Shown: in pieces, positions 23,937 through 32,511 of the stretch
How positions within the stretch are numbered: position 1 is the stretch's first letter
Layout: every line of letters begins with the position of its first letter
Source of the DNA: Paracoccaceae bacterium
Lineage (GTDB): Bacteria > Pseudomonadota > Alphaproteobacteria > Rhodobacterales > Rhodobacteraceae
Direction of reading: 5' to 3'
DNA length: 39,286 nt
Assembly (NCBI GenBank): GCA_018222585.1
Contig: JAAFAB010000022.1
Coordinates: forward strand, 1-39,286
Program-made: the position numbers and the translations under genes
Notes under the pieces: model-generated
The model's input: only the letters and a program-made list of their open reading frames with translations
The model's database searches: none
What the model was told of the DNA's origin: nothing

Positions 23937-24905
23937 ATGAGCGGACTTCTGGCGCTTCTCGACGACGTGGCGGCGATTGCCAAGGTCGCGGCCTCTTCGG
24001 TGGATGACGTGGTGGGGCAGGCGGTGAAAGCCTCGACCAAGGCCACCGGCGCGCTGATCGACGATGCGGCGGTGACGCCGAAGTACCTGCAGGGCTTTTC
24101 CGCCGCGCGCGAGCTGCCGATCGTCTGGAAGATCGCAAGGGGCTCTCTCTTCAACAAGCTGGTGCTGTTGCTGCCGGTCGCCCTGCTGCTGTCGGCCTTC
24201 GCGCCCGGGCTGATTTCCCCGCTGCTGATGGTCGGCGGCACCTACCTCTGCTTCGAGGGCGCCGAGAAGATCTGGCATGTCCTCTCTCCTGCCCACCACG
24301 ATGTCGATGAGCAGGTGCAGAAGAAGGCCCGGGGCGAGATCGGACTGGAAGAGCAGAAGGTCTCGGGCGCGATCAAGACCGATTTCATCCTCTCGGCCGA
24401 GATCATGACCATCACCCTGTCGGCCCTGCCGCCTGATCTGGGCTTCTGGACGGAGGCCGGGGCGCTTGCGGTAGCCGGTGTGCTGATCACGCTGGTGGTC
24501 TATGGCGCCGTGGCGGTGATCGTTAAGGCCGATGACCTGGGCCTGCTGATGGCCTCCTCGGGGCGGCTCGGGCTGACCCGCTGGCTGGGCCGGATGATCG
24601 TGCGCGGAATGCCGTTTCTCCTGCGCCTGCTGACGATCATCGGCACGGCGGCGATGATCTGGGTCGGCGGCTCGATCATCGTGCACGGGCTGCATGACCT
24701 GGGCTGGCACTGGCCTTTCGAGACCATCCACCATGTTGCCGTCGAGGCTGCCGCAGGCGTGCCCGAGGGCTGGCACGGGGCGGTTGAATGGGTCGTGACG
24801 GCGGCGCTCGACGGCGTGGTCGGCCTGATGGTCGGGGCCGTCGTCGTCGCCATCTGGTCCGGGCTGCGCGGGCTCTTCCCGGGGCGCGGCGGGGCAGGTC
24901 ATTGA
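23937..24905 (+). CDS. DUF808-family inner-membrane protein (YedI-like)
   Basis: 322 aa from ATG 23937, behind GAAAGGGA; 18 further in-frame codons upstream are unlikely. MSGLLALLDDVAAIAKVAAS and KASTKATGALIDDAAVTPKY are the strongly conserved DUF808 start. Then come several membrane helices (LVLLLPVALLLSAFAPGL, AGALAVAGVLITLVVYGAVA, LLTIIGTAAMIWVGGS, VVGLMVGAVVVAIWSGL). The function of the family is not known. It follows the acetyltransferase after 78 nt and overlaps the next gene by 4 nt. Confidence 0.88.
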   Translation: MSGLLALLDDVAAIAKVAASSVDDVVGQAVKASTKATGALIDDAAVTPKYLQGFSAARELPIVWKIARGSLFNKLVLLLPVALLLSAFAPGLISPLLMVGGTYLCFEGAEKIWHVLSPAHHDVDEQVQKKARGEIGLEEQKVSGAIKTDFILSAEIMTITLSALPPDLGFWTEAGALAVAGVLITLVVYGAVAVIVKADDLGLLMASSGRLGLTRWLGRMIVRGMPFLLRLLTIIGTAAMIWVGGSIIVHGLHDLGWHWPFETIHHVAVEAAAGVPEGWHGAVEWVVTAALDGVVGLMVGAVVVAIWSGLRGLFPGRGGAGH

Positions 24906-25531
24906 GCGCGCTTGACGGGCTGGCCGAGGCGCTGGCGGCGCGCGCCGGCGCGCGGCCAGGGCGTCTTGTCGTGATGCTGGCCGGCCCTCCGGGGGCGGGA
25001 AAGTCGACGGTGGTCGAGGGGTTGCAGCAGGAGCTGCGGGGGCGGGGCCTGTCGACCCAGATCCTGCCGATGGACGGATTTCACTACGATAATGCGATCC
25101 TAGAAGCGCGCGGGGTGCGCGCCCGCAAGGGGGCCCCTGAAACCTTCGACGTCACCAGCCTGGCCCTGATTCTGGCGGCGCTGGCCCTGCCCGGGGCGCC
25201 GGACCTCGCCGTGCCGATCTTCGACCGCGCCGCCGACCTGTCGCGCGGCTCGGCCCGGATCATTCCGGCGGCGACGCGAGTGCTGCTGGTCGAGGGCAAC
25301 TACCTGCTGCTGAACCACGCGCCGTGGTCCGACCTGCGCGACCTGGCCGATGTGACGGTGATGCTCGATTGCCCGCTGGAGGTGCTGGAGGCGCGGCTGA
25401 TGCGGCGCTGGCTGGACCTCGGACTGCCTGAGGCGGAGGCGCGGGCCAAGGTGGCCGGCAACGACCTGCCCAATGCCCGGCTGGTGCTTTCGGACAGCGT
25501 CGCGCCGGATCTGCGCATCGCCACCGGCTGA
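24902..25531 (+). CDS. P-loop kinase of the uridine/pantothenate kinase family (YggC-like)
   Basis: 209 aa from a TTG start at 24902 that overlaps the previous stop (TTGA). Longer in-frame readings from 24788 run through the DUF808 gene and give only an Arg/Gly-rich extension. P-loop is GPPGAGKST, followed by the substrate loop PMDGFHYDNAILEARG and VEGNYLLLNHAPW, as in uridine kinase-like and pantothenate kinase-like enzymes such as E. coli YggC and yeast YFH7. It probably phosphorylates a small metabolite, nucleoside or sugar; which one is unknown. It ends before a hairpin shared with convergent leuA. Confidence 0.8.
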   Translation: MSALDGLAEALAARAGARPGRLVVMLAGPPGAGKSTVVEGLQQELRGRGLSTQILPMDGFHYDNAILEARGVRARKGAPETFDVTSLALILAALALPGAPDLAVPIFDRAADLSRGSARIIPAATRVLLVEGNYLLLNHAPWSDLRDLADVTVMLDCPLEVLEARLMRRWLDLGLPEAEARAKVAGNDLPNARLVLSDSVAPDLRIATG

Positions 25532-25537
25532 ACAGCA

Positions 25538-25563
25538 GAAAGCCGCCCCGAGGGACGGCTTTC
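25538..25563. terminator. Bidirectional terminator between the kinase gene and leuA
   Basis: GAAAGCCG (25538-25545) pairs with CGGCTTTC (25556-25563), and the stem extends inward by CCC/GGG. It lies 7 nt after the kinase stop and 28 nt after the leuA stop. U-rich bases follow modestly on both sides (GCATCGCTTTC; TGCTGTTC). Confidence 0.65.
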
Positions 25564-25590
25564 GCATCGCTTTCAGAAGGGGGCCGGGTC

Positions 25591-27165
25591 TCAGCCCGCG
25601 TCCTTGTAGCTGATCTCGGGCGCGTCGCTGCCGACACGCTCGCGGCGCACGATCAGCCGGTTCAGCGCATGGATATAGGCCTTGACCGAGGCGACCACGG
25701 TGTCGGTATCGGCGTTGGAGCCGGTGACGATCCGCCCGTCCTCGTTCAGCCGTACCGAGACGGTGGCCTGGGCATCGGTGCCCTTGGTCACGGCGGACAC
25801 CTGGTAGAGTTCCAGCTTGGCCTCATGCGGGAAGATCTGCTTGACCGCGTTGAAGGCCGCATCGACCGGGCCGTCGCCGGTGGTCTTCGCGGTCTTCTCT
25901 GCGCCGTCGACGATCATCGTCATCTCGGCCGACTGCCCGCCGGTGCCGCAGACCACCACGAGGTCCTTCAGCTGAAGGTAATCCGGGGTCGCGTCGTCGG
26001 AGACACGCACCAGCGCGAGGATATCGTCGTCGTAGACTTCCTTCTTGCGGTCGGCGAGGTCCTTGAAGCGGGTGAAGATATCCATCAGCTGATTGTCGGC
26101 GACTTCGACGCCAAGCTGGCGCAGCTTGTCCTTCAGCGCGGCGCGGCCCGAGTGCTTGCCCATGACGAGGTTGGTCGCGGCAAGGCCCACGTCCTCGGGG
26201 CGCATGATCTCGAAGGTCTCGGCGTTCTTCAGCATCCCATCCTGGTGGATGCCGCTCTCATGCGCGAAGGCGTTCTTGCCGACGATGGCCTTGTTGAACT
26301 GCACCGGGAAGCCGGACACGGCCGCGACGCGGCGCGAGATGTTCATCAGCTTGGTCGACTCGACGCCTGTGGTGAAGGGCATGATGTCGTGGCGGACCTT
26401 GAGGGCCATGACCACTTCTTCAAGCGCCGTATTGCCGGCGCGCTCTCCCAGGCCGTTGATGGTGCATTCCACCTGCCGCGCGCCCGCCTCGACGGCGGCA
26501 AGCGAGTTGGCCGTCGCCATGCCGAGGTCGTTGTGGCAGTGGGTGGCGAAGACGATCTCGTCGGCGCCCGGCACCCGCTCGATCAGCATCCGGATCAGGT
26601 CGGCGGATTCCTTCGGCGCGGTATAGCCGACGGTATCGGGGATGTTGATCGTCGTGGCGCCGGCCTTGATGGCGATCTCGACCACGCGGCAGAGGTAGTC
26701 ATGCTCGGTCCGGGTGGCATCCATCGGCGACCATTGCACGTTGTCGCAGAGGTTGCGGGCATGGGTGACCGTCTCGTGGATCCGCTCGGCCATCTCGTCC
26801 ATGGTCAGGTTCGGGATCGCGCGGTGCAGCGGCGAGGTGCCGATGAAGGTATGGATGCGCGGCGACTTCGCGTGTTTCACCGCTTCCCAGCAACGGTCGA
26901 TGTCCTTCAGGTTGGCGCGGGAGAGGCCACAGATCGTGGCGCTCTGCGCCCGCTGGGCGATCTCGCTGACAGCGCGGAAGTCGCCTTCCGAGGCGATCGG
27001 GAAACCGGCCTCGATGATGTCCACGCCCATCTCGTCGAGCAACTGGGCGATCTCCAGCTTTTCCTCGTGGGACATGGTGGCGCCGGGGCTCTGTTCGCCG
27101 TCGCGCAGTGTGGTGTCGAAGATGAGGACGCGGCCGGGATCTGCGGGCACGATATTGGAAGTCAT
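25591..27165 (-). CDS. leuA: 2-isopropylmalate synthase
   Basis: 524 aa, the length of the LeuA type 1 form. Start ATG 27165 (MTSNIVPADPGRVLIFD). Catalytic motifs: FDTTLRDGEQSPGATMS with the metal-binding aspartate, FATHCHNDLGMATANS with the HxH metal ligands, and NGLGERAGNTALEE. The C-terminal 130 residues form the leucine-binding regulatory domain (LYQVSAVTKGTDAQATVSVR). It condenses acetyl-CoA with 2-oxoisovalerate, the first committed step of leucine synthesis, and is feedback-inhibited by leucine. Upstream is a Leu-rich leader peptide with attenuator-like pairing, giving a second layer of leucine control. The proximal Shine-Dalgarno GAGAGA is weak. Confidence 0.97.
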   Translation of the reverse strand: MTSNIVPADPGRVLIFDTTLRDGEQSPGATMSHEEKLEIAQLLDEMGVDIIEAGFPIASEGDFRAVSEIAQRAQSATICGLSRANLKDIDRCWEAVKHAKSPRIHTFIGTSPLHRAIPNLTMDEMAERIHETVTHARNLCDNVQWSPMDATRTEHDYLCRVVEIAIKAGATTINIPDTVGYTAPKESADLIRMLIERVPGADEIVFATHCHNDLGMATANSLAAVEAGARQVECTINGLGERAGNTALEEVVMALKVRHDIMPFTTGVESTKLMNISRRVAAVSGFPVQFNKAIVGKNAFAHESGIHQDGMLKNAETFEIMRPEDVGLAATNLVMGKHSGRAALKDKLRQLGVEVADNQLMDIFTRFKDLADRKKEVYDDDILALVRVSDDATPDYLQLKDLVVVCGTGGQSAEMTMIVDGAEKTAKTTGDGPVDAAFNAVKQIFPHEAKLELYQVSAVTKGTDAQATVSVRLNEDGRIVTGSNADTDTVVASVKAYIHALNRLIVRRERVGSDAPEISYKDAG

Positions 27166-27196
27166 TGGAATCTCTCTTTCATTCTCCTGGGGCCTT

Positions 27197-27248
27197 GGCG
27201 CGATAGGCAACCTCTGAGCAGCTCGCGCCGAAACGGCACGCTCAGAGG
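27197..27248 (-). promoter_or_regulatory. Attenuator-like RNA of leuA with two exclusive hairpins
   Basis: On the mRNA, segment 2 CCTCTGAGC (27248-27240) contains the leader peptide's stop codon and pairs perfectly over 9 bp with segment 3 GCTCAGAGG (27219-27211). The 5' part of segment 3, GGCGCGA (27229-27223), pairs over 7 bp with segment 4 TCGCGCC (27203-27197). The two pairings compete. A ribosome stalled on the Leu codons leaves segment 2 free, so 2:3 forms. A ribosome at the stop codon covers segment 2, so 3:4 forms. This is the classical attenuation layout. No U tract follows 3:4, so the way it stops expression is unclear. Confidence 0.65.
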
Positions 27249-27328
27249 CGAATTAGGAGAAGCAGGCCAGCACGACGGGCGCCCGAAAGCGGGCGCCGTG
27301 CGATGGGGGTATGGGCCTGGGTCATCAT
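27242..27328 (-). CDS. leuL: leu leader peptide (attenuation peptide of leuA)
   Basis: A 28-codon reading frame (ATG 27328, or a second ATG directly after it) behind the strong site AAGGAAGGAG. It ends with residues G-L-L-L-L-I-R-L. The four consecutive leucines use four different codons (CTG, CTT, CTC, CTA), and a fifth (CTC) is the last sense codon. Just before the Leu run, a perfect 8 bp hairpin (27278-27285 with 27290-27297) could act as a pause site. The stop codon lies in segment 2 of the attenuator, 76 nt before leuA. The peptide itself has no expected function; its translation would measure charged tRNA-Leu. The frame stays open upstream to 27514 but without coding character. Confidence 0.8.
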   Translation of the reverse strand: MMTQAHTPIARRPLSGARRAGLLLLIRL

Positions 27329-27579
27329 GGCTCCTTCCTTAGCGGAAGAGCCGGGGGCTTGCCAAGCCAAAATCCCCGGACAGGGCGTCGGAGTGGTTGA
27401 GAGATCATGGAGTGGTGCGCCCCAGCTCGCCGCCCGGGCCCCGGGGAAATGCCGCGAATCGCCCGTTGAACAAGGGGTGGAGAGAGATGGGGGCCTTCTC
27501 TCCGGCGTCGCCAAGAAGCCATGCGAAAGGACACGCCGGGTGATGGCTGCGGAGGGTGTAGTCGCCCCTGCGGGGCGTG

Positions 27580-27750
27580 GCCTCCGGCGGGAGTATTTTC
27601 AGCCTGGTGATGAACAAGGGAGACAGCCCCCGGAGAGGCGGCCGACGACCGATCCAGGGGCGTCGCACGCTCTCCATGGCAAAAGGAGGGCGCCTCTCCG
27701 GGTGCCCTCTACATGATCATCACCAGGCTGAAAATACTCCGGGGGGAGGC
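27580..27750. repeat. Long palindromic intergenic repeat element
   Basis: A 23 bp arm, GAGTATTTTCAGCCTGGTGA plus TGA (27591-27613), recurs inverted at 27717-27739. Nested inside are CCGGAGAGGCG (27630-27640) and its complement (27691-27701). Flanking GCCTCCGGCGG and GGGGGGAGGC extend the stem. A second palindrome GGGGGGC-AGA-GCCCCCC follows at 27765-27781. The same 23 bp arm occurs exactly at 32468-32490. The whole gene-free stretch 27329-27862 (534 nt) holds this element and the leuA upstream region; I see no gene in it. Elements of this look are scattered between genes in Rhodobacteraceae. Confidence 0.75.
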
Positions 27751-27862
27751 TCCGGCACGGAGACGGGGGGCAGAGCCCCCCGCCAAACTCGACCTGGCGC
27801 CCCCTGCAACGGGGGCGCCCTGCGTCTTCTGTCAGGTCGCCAAGGACGGCCGGACGGTGTGA

Positions 27863-28492
27863 TCAGGCGATCTCGGTGACCAGTTCATCCAGCGGCTTGC
27901 GCACCTTCTTCATCGGCAGCAGCCAGTCCGCTTCGGCCTCGCGGTGGCCGAGGGGCAGGATCACCACCGCGTGCAGGCCCTTGTCCTTCAGCCCCAGGAT
28001 CTCGTCGAAGCTGTCGGCGTCGAAGCCTTCCATTGGAGTGCTGTCGACCTCCAGCTCGGCGGCGACCGCGAGGGCGAAGCCGAGGGCGATATAGGCCTGG
28101 CGGGCGGCGTGGTCATGGTTGGTGCCCGCATCGCGCGGCAGGTACATCGATTTCAGCCGGTCGTAGTAGGCTCGCAGGCCCTCGTTCTCTCCGCGCACGG
28201 CTTCGTTCTGGGCCAGCACCGCATCCAGCCGTTCGGCCGAGTAGTTGTCCCAGGCGGCGAAGACCAGCACATGCGAGCCATCGGTCAGTTGCGACTGGTC
28301 GAAGGCGGCGGCGCGCAGGCGGGCACGCACCTCGGGATTCTTCACCACCAGCAACTCGAAGGGCTGCACGCCCGAGGAGGTCGGTGCCATGCGGATCGCC
28401 TCGACGATCTGGGCAACCTTGTCCTCGGCCACGGGGCGGGTGGGGTCCATCTTCTTGGTGGCATAGCGCCAGTTCAGTTTCTCGGTCAGCAT
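27863..28492 (-). CDS. Nitroreductase-family NAD(P)H oxidoreductase
   Basis: 209 aa FMN-dependent nitroreductase-like protein. The N-terminal WRYATKKMDPTRPVAEDKV (FMN phosphate contact around WRYATKK), the helix RMAPTSSGVQPFELLVVKN, and GLKDKGLHAVVILPLGHRE near the end match the NfsB/YdgI group. It would use NAD(P)H to reduce quinones, nitro compounds or similar substrates in the cytoplasm. ATG 28492 is behind AAGGAT. The gene is monocistronic, between repeat-bearing spacers on both sides. The physiological substrate is unknown. Confidence 0.85.
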   Translation of the reverse strand: MLTEKLNWRYATKKMDPTRPVAEDKVAQIVEAIRMAPTSSGVQPFELLVVKNPEVRARLRAAAFDQSQLTDGSHVLVFAAWDNYSAERLDAVLAQNEAVRGENEGLRAYYDRLKSMYLPRDAGTNHDHAARQAYIALGFALAVAAELEVDSTPMEGFDADSFDEILGLKDKGLHAVVILPLGHREAEADWLLPMKKVRKPLDELVTEIA

Positions 28493-28888
28493 CGGGTATC
28501 CTTCACGTCTGCTCTGGCCACGGATGTGCCAACCGAACGGCGAAGTTCAAGTTTCCGCCAGGAAACCGCCTGCCGTTGATGGCCTGGCTAATCTATTGAA
28601 GTATTTAGTTTATTCACGCTGGTGCGCGTTGCTGCACAGCAGCATGTGCGGGGGAGCCCGGCGAAACCGCCTCGTCATGGATGGATCACGCCCCCTCCGG
28701 GCATCGTCCCGTTCCATCATCAGGTCACAGGCCCCTCGGGGGGAAGCGACCCGAAGACGGGGCAGAGACCCCGCGACCCATTGCCCGAGAGGCCCCTTCG
28801 CCTGCTTGCTCGTTGCCTCCGGCGGCCGGTGGCAGAGCGTCCGCTGGCACCCGCTTCCCCGGCCTTGCTCCGGCCCTGCGACGCGGGC
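28493..28888. other. Gene-free spacer with degenerate copy of the palindromic repeat
   Basis: 396 nt between the nitroreductase gene and cmk. No reading frame here has coding character or a family match. At about 28717-28775 lies a decayed relative of the repeat at 27580-27781 and 32371-32490: TCAGGTCACAGGCCCCTCGG, then GACGGGGCAGAGACCCCGCG. An AT-rich island at about 28586-28615 is the likely promoter region of the nitroreductase gene; its ends are CTAA and TTAG, but symmetry is poor. The remainder is GC-rich without evident structure. Confidence 0.6.
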
Positions 28889-29500
28889 TCAGGCGCCGCG
28901 GGCAGCGCGAATGATGGCGCAGGCCTTTTCGACCGCCTCCGCGATATCCATCTCGCTGGTATCCAGCAGCACGGCATCGCCGGCGGGGCGCAGGGGCGCG
29001 GCGGCGCGTGCCTGGTCTCGCGCATCGCGTTCGCGCAGGTCGGCCAGCACCGCCTCGGGCGACGTCACCTCGCCCTTGCCGACCAGTTCGCGCCAGCGTC
29101 GGTCGGCACGCACATGATCGGAGGCCGTGACATAAAGCTTCACCTCGGCCTCGGGGCAGATCACCGTGCCGATGTCGCGCCCGTCCAGCACCGCGCCCCC
29201 CTGACGGCGGGCAAAGGCGCGCTGGAAGTCGACCAGCGCCGCGCGGACCTCGGGGATGGCGGCGACCTCCGAAGCGGCGCGGGCCACGTCCGGGCCGCGC
29301 AGATCGTCGCGGGTCAGGTCCTCGGCGCGCAGCGCCAGGGCGGCCTCCAGCGGCGCCAGGCCTTCCAGGCGCCGGGCCCCGGTGGCGCGGTAGAGCAGCC
29401 CGGTGTCGAGGTGCCCCAGCCCGAAGATCCGCGCGATCTCCCTGGAGATCGTGCCCTTGCCCGCCGCGGCGGGGCCGTCGATGGCGACCGTGAAGCTCAT
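28889..29500 (-). CDS. cmk: Cytidylate kinase
   Basis: 203 aa. P-loop [12 protein letters not shown] at the N-terminus, then [13 protein letters not shown], the CMP-binding part with [20 protein letters not shown], and [20 protein letters not shown] near the C-terminus. It phosphorylates CMP and dCMP to the diphosphates. Start ATG 29500 behind GAGGAAC. It follows aroA and a small membrane protein gene on the same strand, probably in one operon. In many proteobacteria cmk is directly followed by rpsA; here rpsA lies 9 kb away and points in the opposite direction. Confidence 0.96.
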   Translation of the reverse strand: MSFTVAIDGPAAAGKGTISREIARIFGLGHLDTGLLYRATGARRLEGLAPLEAALALRAEDLTRDDLRGPDVARAASEVAAIPEVRAALVDFQRAFARRQGGAVLDGRDIGTVICPEAEVKLYVTASDHVRADRRWRELVGKGEVTSPEAVLADLRERDARDQARAAAPLRPAGDAVLLDTSEMDIAEAVEKACAIIRAARGA

Positions 29501-29528
29501 GTCAGTTCCTCTTTCCGGGGCCTGCTTT

Positions 29529-30107
29529 CTAGCGCCTCAAGCGGCCCGGGGCCAGAGGGTGCTGGCGGTGCGCCGGGGTGTGCCGGCGGCGCAGGCGTCG
29601 GATGGGCAGGGCCACCAGGGCGATCACCGCGGCCCCAAGGACCAGCAGCAGGCTGAGGGCGAAGAGCTGCGAGAGCAGGTCCTGCGGGCTGTTGCGCACC
29701 AGCGGCTGCCGAATCAGCCAGGTCTGCGTCTCGGCGGGCAAAGCAGACGGCGTGGACGCCGGGGGCACGATCAGGAAGCAGAAGAGTGTGAAGAGAGCGA
29801 AAGCCAGGCCGGGCAGCGCGGCGAGACGGCTCCAGCGGCCAAGCAGGGGGCGCAGCAGCCGGGGGGGAAGGGAAAGGCAGAGCATGGCCCAGCCGGCAGC
29901 GGCGAGGGCCGATGTCGGCAGGGCCTCGCTGCCCATGGAGGGCGGAAAGGGACCAGGTGGGGACAGCATCGTCACGACCGGGGCGCCGATCTCCAGGATG
30001 CGGAGGTCATCGGGAACGGGCGCGGCGGATGGCAGGGTCCGCGAGAGCACGGTGGCGGTGCCGAGCAGGACCAGGCCCGCCACCGGGAAGGAGCGCCAGG
30101 CAATCAT
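29529..30107 (-). CDS. Small membrane protein of unknown function between aroA and cmk
   Basis: 192 aa from ATG 30107 ([20 protein letters not shown]). A GTG at 30122 overlapping the aroA stop (GTGA) is an alternative start, 5 codons longer, that would couple translation to aroA. I recognise no family. It has about four hydrophobic segments: residues 6-20, one around [34 protein letters not shown], and [20 protein letters not shown]. The C-terminus is a basic His/Arg-rich tail ([14 protein letters not shown]). Position inside aroA-cmk implies co-transcription, not function. Confidence 0.65.
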   Translation of the reverse strand: MIAWRSFPVAGLVLLGTATVLSRTLPSAAPVPDDLRILEIGAPVVTMLSPPGPFPPSMGSEALPTSALAAAGWAMLCLSLPPRLLRPLLGRWSRLAALPGLAFALFTLFCFLIVPPASTPSALPAETQTWLIRQPLVRNSPQDLLSQLFALSLLLVLGAAVIALVALPIRRLRRRHTPAHRQHPLAPGRLRR

Positions 30108-30118
30108 GGCGCCCCGGA

Positions 30119-31459
30119 TCACTCCAGCACGGCGCCGAGCTGACGCATCAGCGGGATGAAGATCGGGAAGGAGGTGGCGATCGGGCCCGAATCGTCGATG
30201 CCGACGGGCGCCTTCGTCGACAGGCCGAGGCACATGAAGGACATGGCGATGCGGTGATCGAGGAAGGTCTCGCAGGTGAAGCCGCCGGGCACGTTGCCCG
30301 CGCCCATCCCCTCGACGGCCCACCAGTCCTCACCCTCTTCCACGGTCACGCCATTGCCGCGCAGGCCCCGGACCATGGCGTCGATGCGGTCGCTTTCCTT
30401 GACCCGCAGCTCCTTCACGCCGAGCATCTCGGTGCGCCCCGTCGCATTGGCGGCCACGACCGACAGCACCGGGTATTCGTCGATCATCGAGGCCGCGCGC
30501 GACGGCGGCACGGAAACGCCCTTCATGTCGGGCGAGTAGCGGGCGCGCAGGTCGGCGACGGGCTCGCCGCCCTCTTCGCGCCGGTTCTCGAAGGTCAGGT
30601 CGGCGCCCATCTCGCGCAGTGTGGTGAACAGACCGGCGCGGGTGGGGTTCAGCCCGATATTCGGCACCAGCACGTCCGAGCCGGGTGTGATCAGCGCGGC
30701 ACAGACCGGGAAGGCGGCCGAGGAGGGATCGCGCGGCACTGCGATGGTCTGCGGCTTCAGCTCGGGCTGGCCCTTCAGGGTGATGACGCGGCCCTCGTTG
30801 GTGACCTCGGTGCTGATCTCGGCACCGAAGCCCGCCAGCATCCGCTCGGTATGATCGCGGGTGGCTTCCTTCTCGATCACCACGGTCTCGCCGGGGGTGT
30901 TGAGGCCGGCCAGCAGCACGGCGGATTTCACCTGGGCCGAGGGCACCGGGGTCTCGTAGCGCACGGGGGTGGGCCGGGGCGCGCCGACCAGGGTCAGCGG
31001 CAGGCGCCCGCCCGAGCGCCCGACGGCGCGGGTGCCGAAGAGCGCCAGCGGATCCGTGACCCGCGCCATGGGGCGCGAGTTCAGCGAGGCATCGCCGGTG
31101 AAGGTGACCGAGATCGGGCAGGTGGCGACAGCGCCCATGATCAACCGCACGCCGGTGCCTGAGTTGCCGCAGTCGATGACCTGATCGGGCTCGGCGAAAC
31201 CACCCGTTCCAACGCCATGGACCCGCCAGTTGCCACCGCCGAGGTTCTCGACCGTGGCGCCGAAGGCCTGCATGGCCTTTGCGGTGTCCAGTACGTCCTG
31301 GCCTTCCAGCAGGCCCGAGATATTGGTCTCCCCCACGGCCATGGCGCCGAAGATCAGGGCGCGGTGGCTGATGGACTTGTCGCCGGGCACATGGGCCTCG
31401 CCTTGCAGCGGGCCGCGGGCCGTGGATTTCATCGGGACGGGGGCGCCGTGGGACGACAT
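30119..31459 (-). CDS. aroA: 3-phosphoshikimate 1-carboxyvinyltransferase (EPSP synthase), class II
   Basis: 446 aa. It joins phosphoenolpyruvate and shikimate-3-phosphate in aromatic amino acid synthesis. All four class II signature patterns are present: GDKS (in [13 protein letters not shown]), SAQVK, RDHTE and NPTR, plus RPMARV. It thus belongs to the same class as the glyphosate-insensitive CP4 enzyme. The PEP-site loop reads GNSGTG, whereas CP4 has GNAATG with the alanine linked to glyphosate insensitivity; here glycine stands at that position. ATG 31459 lies behind AGGAGAG. It is first in aroA, membrane protein gene, cmk. Confidence 0.96.
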   Translation of the reverse strand: MSSHGAPVPMKSTARGPLQGEAHVPGDKSISHRALIFGAMAVGETNISGLLEGQDVLDTAKAMQAFGATVENLGGGNWRVHGVGTGGFAEPDQVIDCGNSGTGVRLIMGAVATCPISVTFTGDASLNSRPMARVTDPLALFGTRAVGRSGGRLPLTLVGAPRPTPVRYETPVPSAQVKSAVLLAGLNTPGETVVIEKEATRDHTERMLAGFGAEISTEVTNEGRVITLKGQPELKPQTIAVPRDPSSAAFPVCAALITPGSDVLVPNIGLNPTRAGLFTTLREMGADLTFENRREEGGEPVADLRARYSPDMKGVSVPPSRAASMIDEYPVLSVVAANATGRTEMLGVKELRVKESDRIDAMVRGLRGNGVTVEEGEDWWAVEGMGAGNVPGGFTCETFLDHRIAMSFMCLGLSTKAPVGIDDSGPIATSFPIFIPLMRQLGAVLE

Positions 31460-31528
31460 GATCTCTCCTCGCGTGTTGCGCGGATCTGATAGCGCAAGCG
31501 GCAGGCGGGGTCACGTGCAAAGGCGGGA

Positions 31529-32194
31529 TCAAAAGGGCACGGGCGTGCCGTGCTGGTCAAAGAAGCCGCCGCTGTCCCGGGGTGTCAGCCCCTCCAGTAC
31601 AGCCAGCAGGCGCTGCGCGGCCTCGGCGGGTGGTACGGCGGGATGGCGCGAAAGGTACTTCGCGGTCAGGGCGCTCTCGACTGTGCCAGGGTGCAACGCC
31701 ACGCAAAGCGCCTGAGGATGGCTGCGCCCCAACTCGACGGCGGCAGAGCGCACGACCTGGTTCAGCGCCGCCTTCGCGGCCCTGTAGGACGTCCAGCCGC
31801 CCAGGCGGTTGTCCCCGATCGAGCCGACCCGGGCCGACAACACCGCAAGACGCGCCGGCCGGTCCTTCGGCAACAGGCGCAGGGCATGTTTCAGCACCAT
31901 GGCCGGACCGATGCAGTTGACGGCGAATTGCGCGGCCATCGCCTCGGGCGAAAGCTGGCGCAGGGCCTTCTCGGGGCCGCGCCCGTCGATCTCCAGCGCG
32001 CCGGTGGCGCAGACCACGAGGTCGAACCCCGGCGACAGCGCCCCGAGGTGCGCGGCCACGGAGGCCTCGTCGGTCACCTCCAGCCCGTCATCGCGTCGCG
32101 ACAGGGCGGTGACCTGCACCCGCTCGGCCTTCAGCGCCGCCATGAGGGCCGCGCCGATCCCACCGGAGGCGCCGATGATGAGGGCTCGTGTCAT
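31529..32194 (-). CDS. Short-chain dehydrogenase/reductase
   Basis: 221 aa from ATG 32194 (MTRALIIGASGGIGAALMAA); upstream in-frame codons give a low-complexity extension through the repeat region. Rossmann nucleotide loop GASGGIG (8-14), VVCATGAL as the NAG-type motif, the Asn of AVNCIGPA, serine in LSARVGSIG, and catalytic Y-R-A-A-K. It is a compact classical SDR and resembles the C-factor/YbbO-like reductases often next to photolyase or folate genes in this family. The substrate is unknown. It points toward aroA (69 nt gap) and is separated from the DprE2-like gene by a repeat element. Confidence 0.8.
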   Translation of the reverse strand: MTRALIIGASGGIGAALMAALKAERVQVTALSRRDDGLEVTDEASVAAHLGALSPGFDLVVCATGALEIDGRGPEKALRQLSPEAMAAQFAVNCIGPAMVLKHALRLLPKDRPARLAVLSARVGSIGDNRLGGWTSYRAAKAALNQVVRSAAVELGRSHPQALCVALHPGTVESALTAKYLSRHPAVPPAEAAQRLLAVLEGLTPRDSGGFFDQHGTPVPF

Positions 32195-32248
32195 GCCCCA
32201 TCTACGCCTGAACTGCCCGAACGGTTCACTTTGCGCAGTCGCGGCCTC

Positions 32249-32490
32249 AGGGGGCATCGAGCCCCCTCGGCCGCCGGGGGCTGCGCCCCCGCATGGCGCC
32301 CTCCTTCTGCCCGAGGCGCTTGGGGCCTCCCCGACCTGCGCCCCGGTGCCACTTCTACCCGGCACCATGTTCATCACCAGGCCCCCAAGTACTCCGGGGG
32401 ACTCCGCGACAGCGGAGGGGGGCAGAGCCCCCGCGCCGCCTCGTGCCGGGGGCAGAGGTTGGAATTCGAGTATTTTCAGCCTGGTGATGA
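32249..32490. repeat. Second copy of the palindromic intergenic repeat, with extra hairpins
   Basis: TCATCACCAGG...AAGTACTCC (32371-32394) faces the arm GAGTATTTTCAGCCTGGTGA plus TGA (32468-32490), which is identical to the arm at 27591-27613. Between them is a GGGGGGCAGAGCCCCC palindrome (32417-32432). In front stand two more hairpins: AGGGGGC-ATCGA-GCCCCCT (32249-32267) and CGGGGGC-TGC-GCCCCCG (32275-32291). The arms are arranged outward compared with the copy at 27580. The whole gene-free stretch 32195-32511 (317 nt) is occupied by these elements. Confidence 0.75.
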
Positions 32491-32511
32491 CAGGGGCTCG
32501 GCCCCCGGAGC

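Noticed and set aside
25669..27342. 557-codon plus-strand frame opposite leuA
   Set aside because: Antisense shadow of leuA, His/Gly-rich, without ribosome binding site or domains.
27329..27514. Longer version (90 codons) of the leuA leader peptide frame
   Set aside because: The start at 27328 has an excellent ribosome binding site; upstream codons show no coding character.
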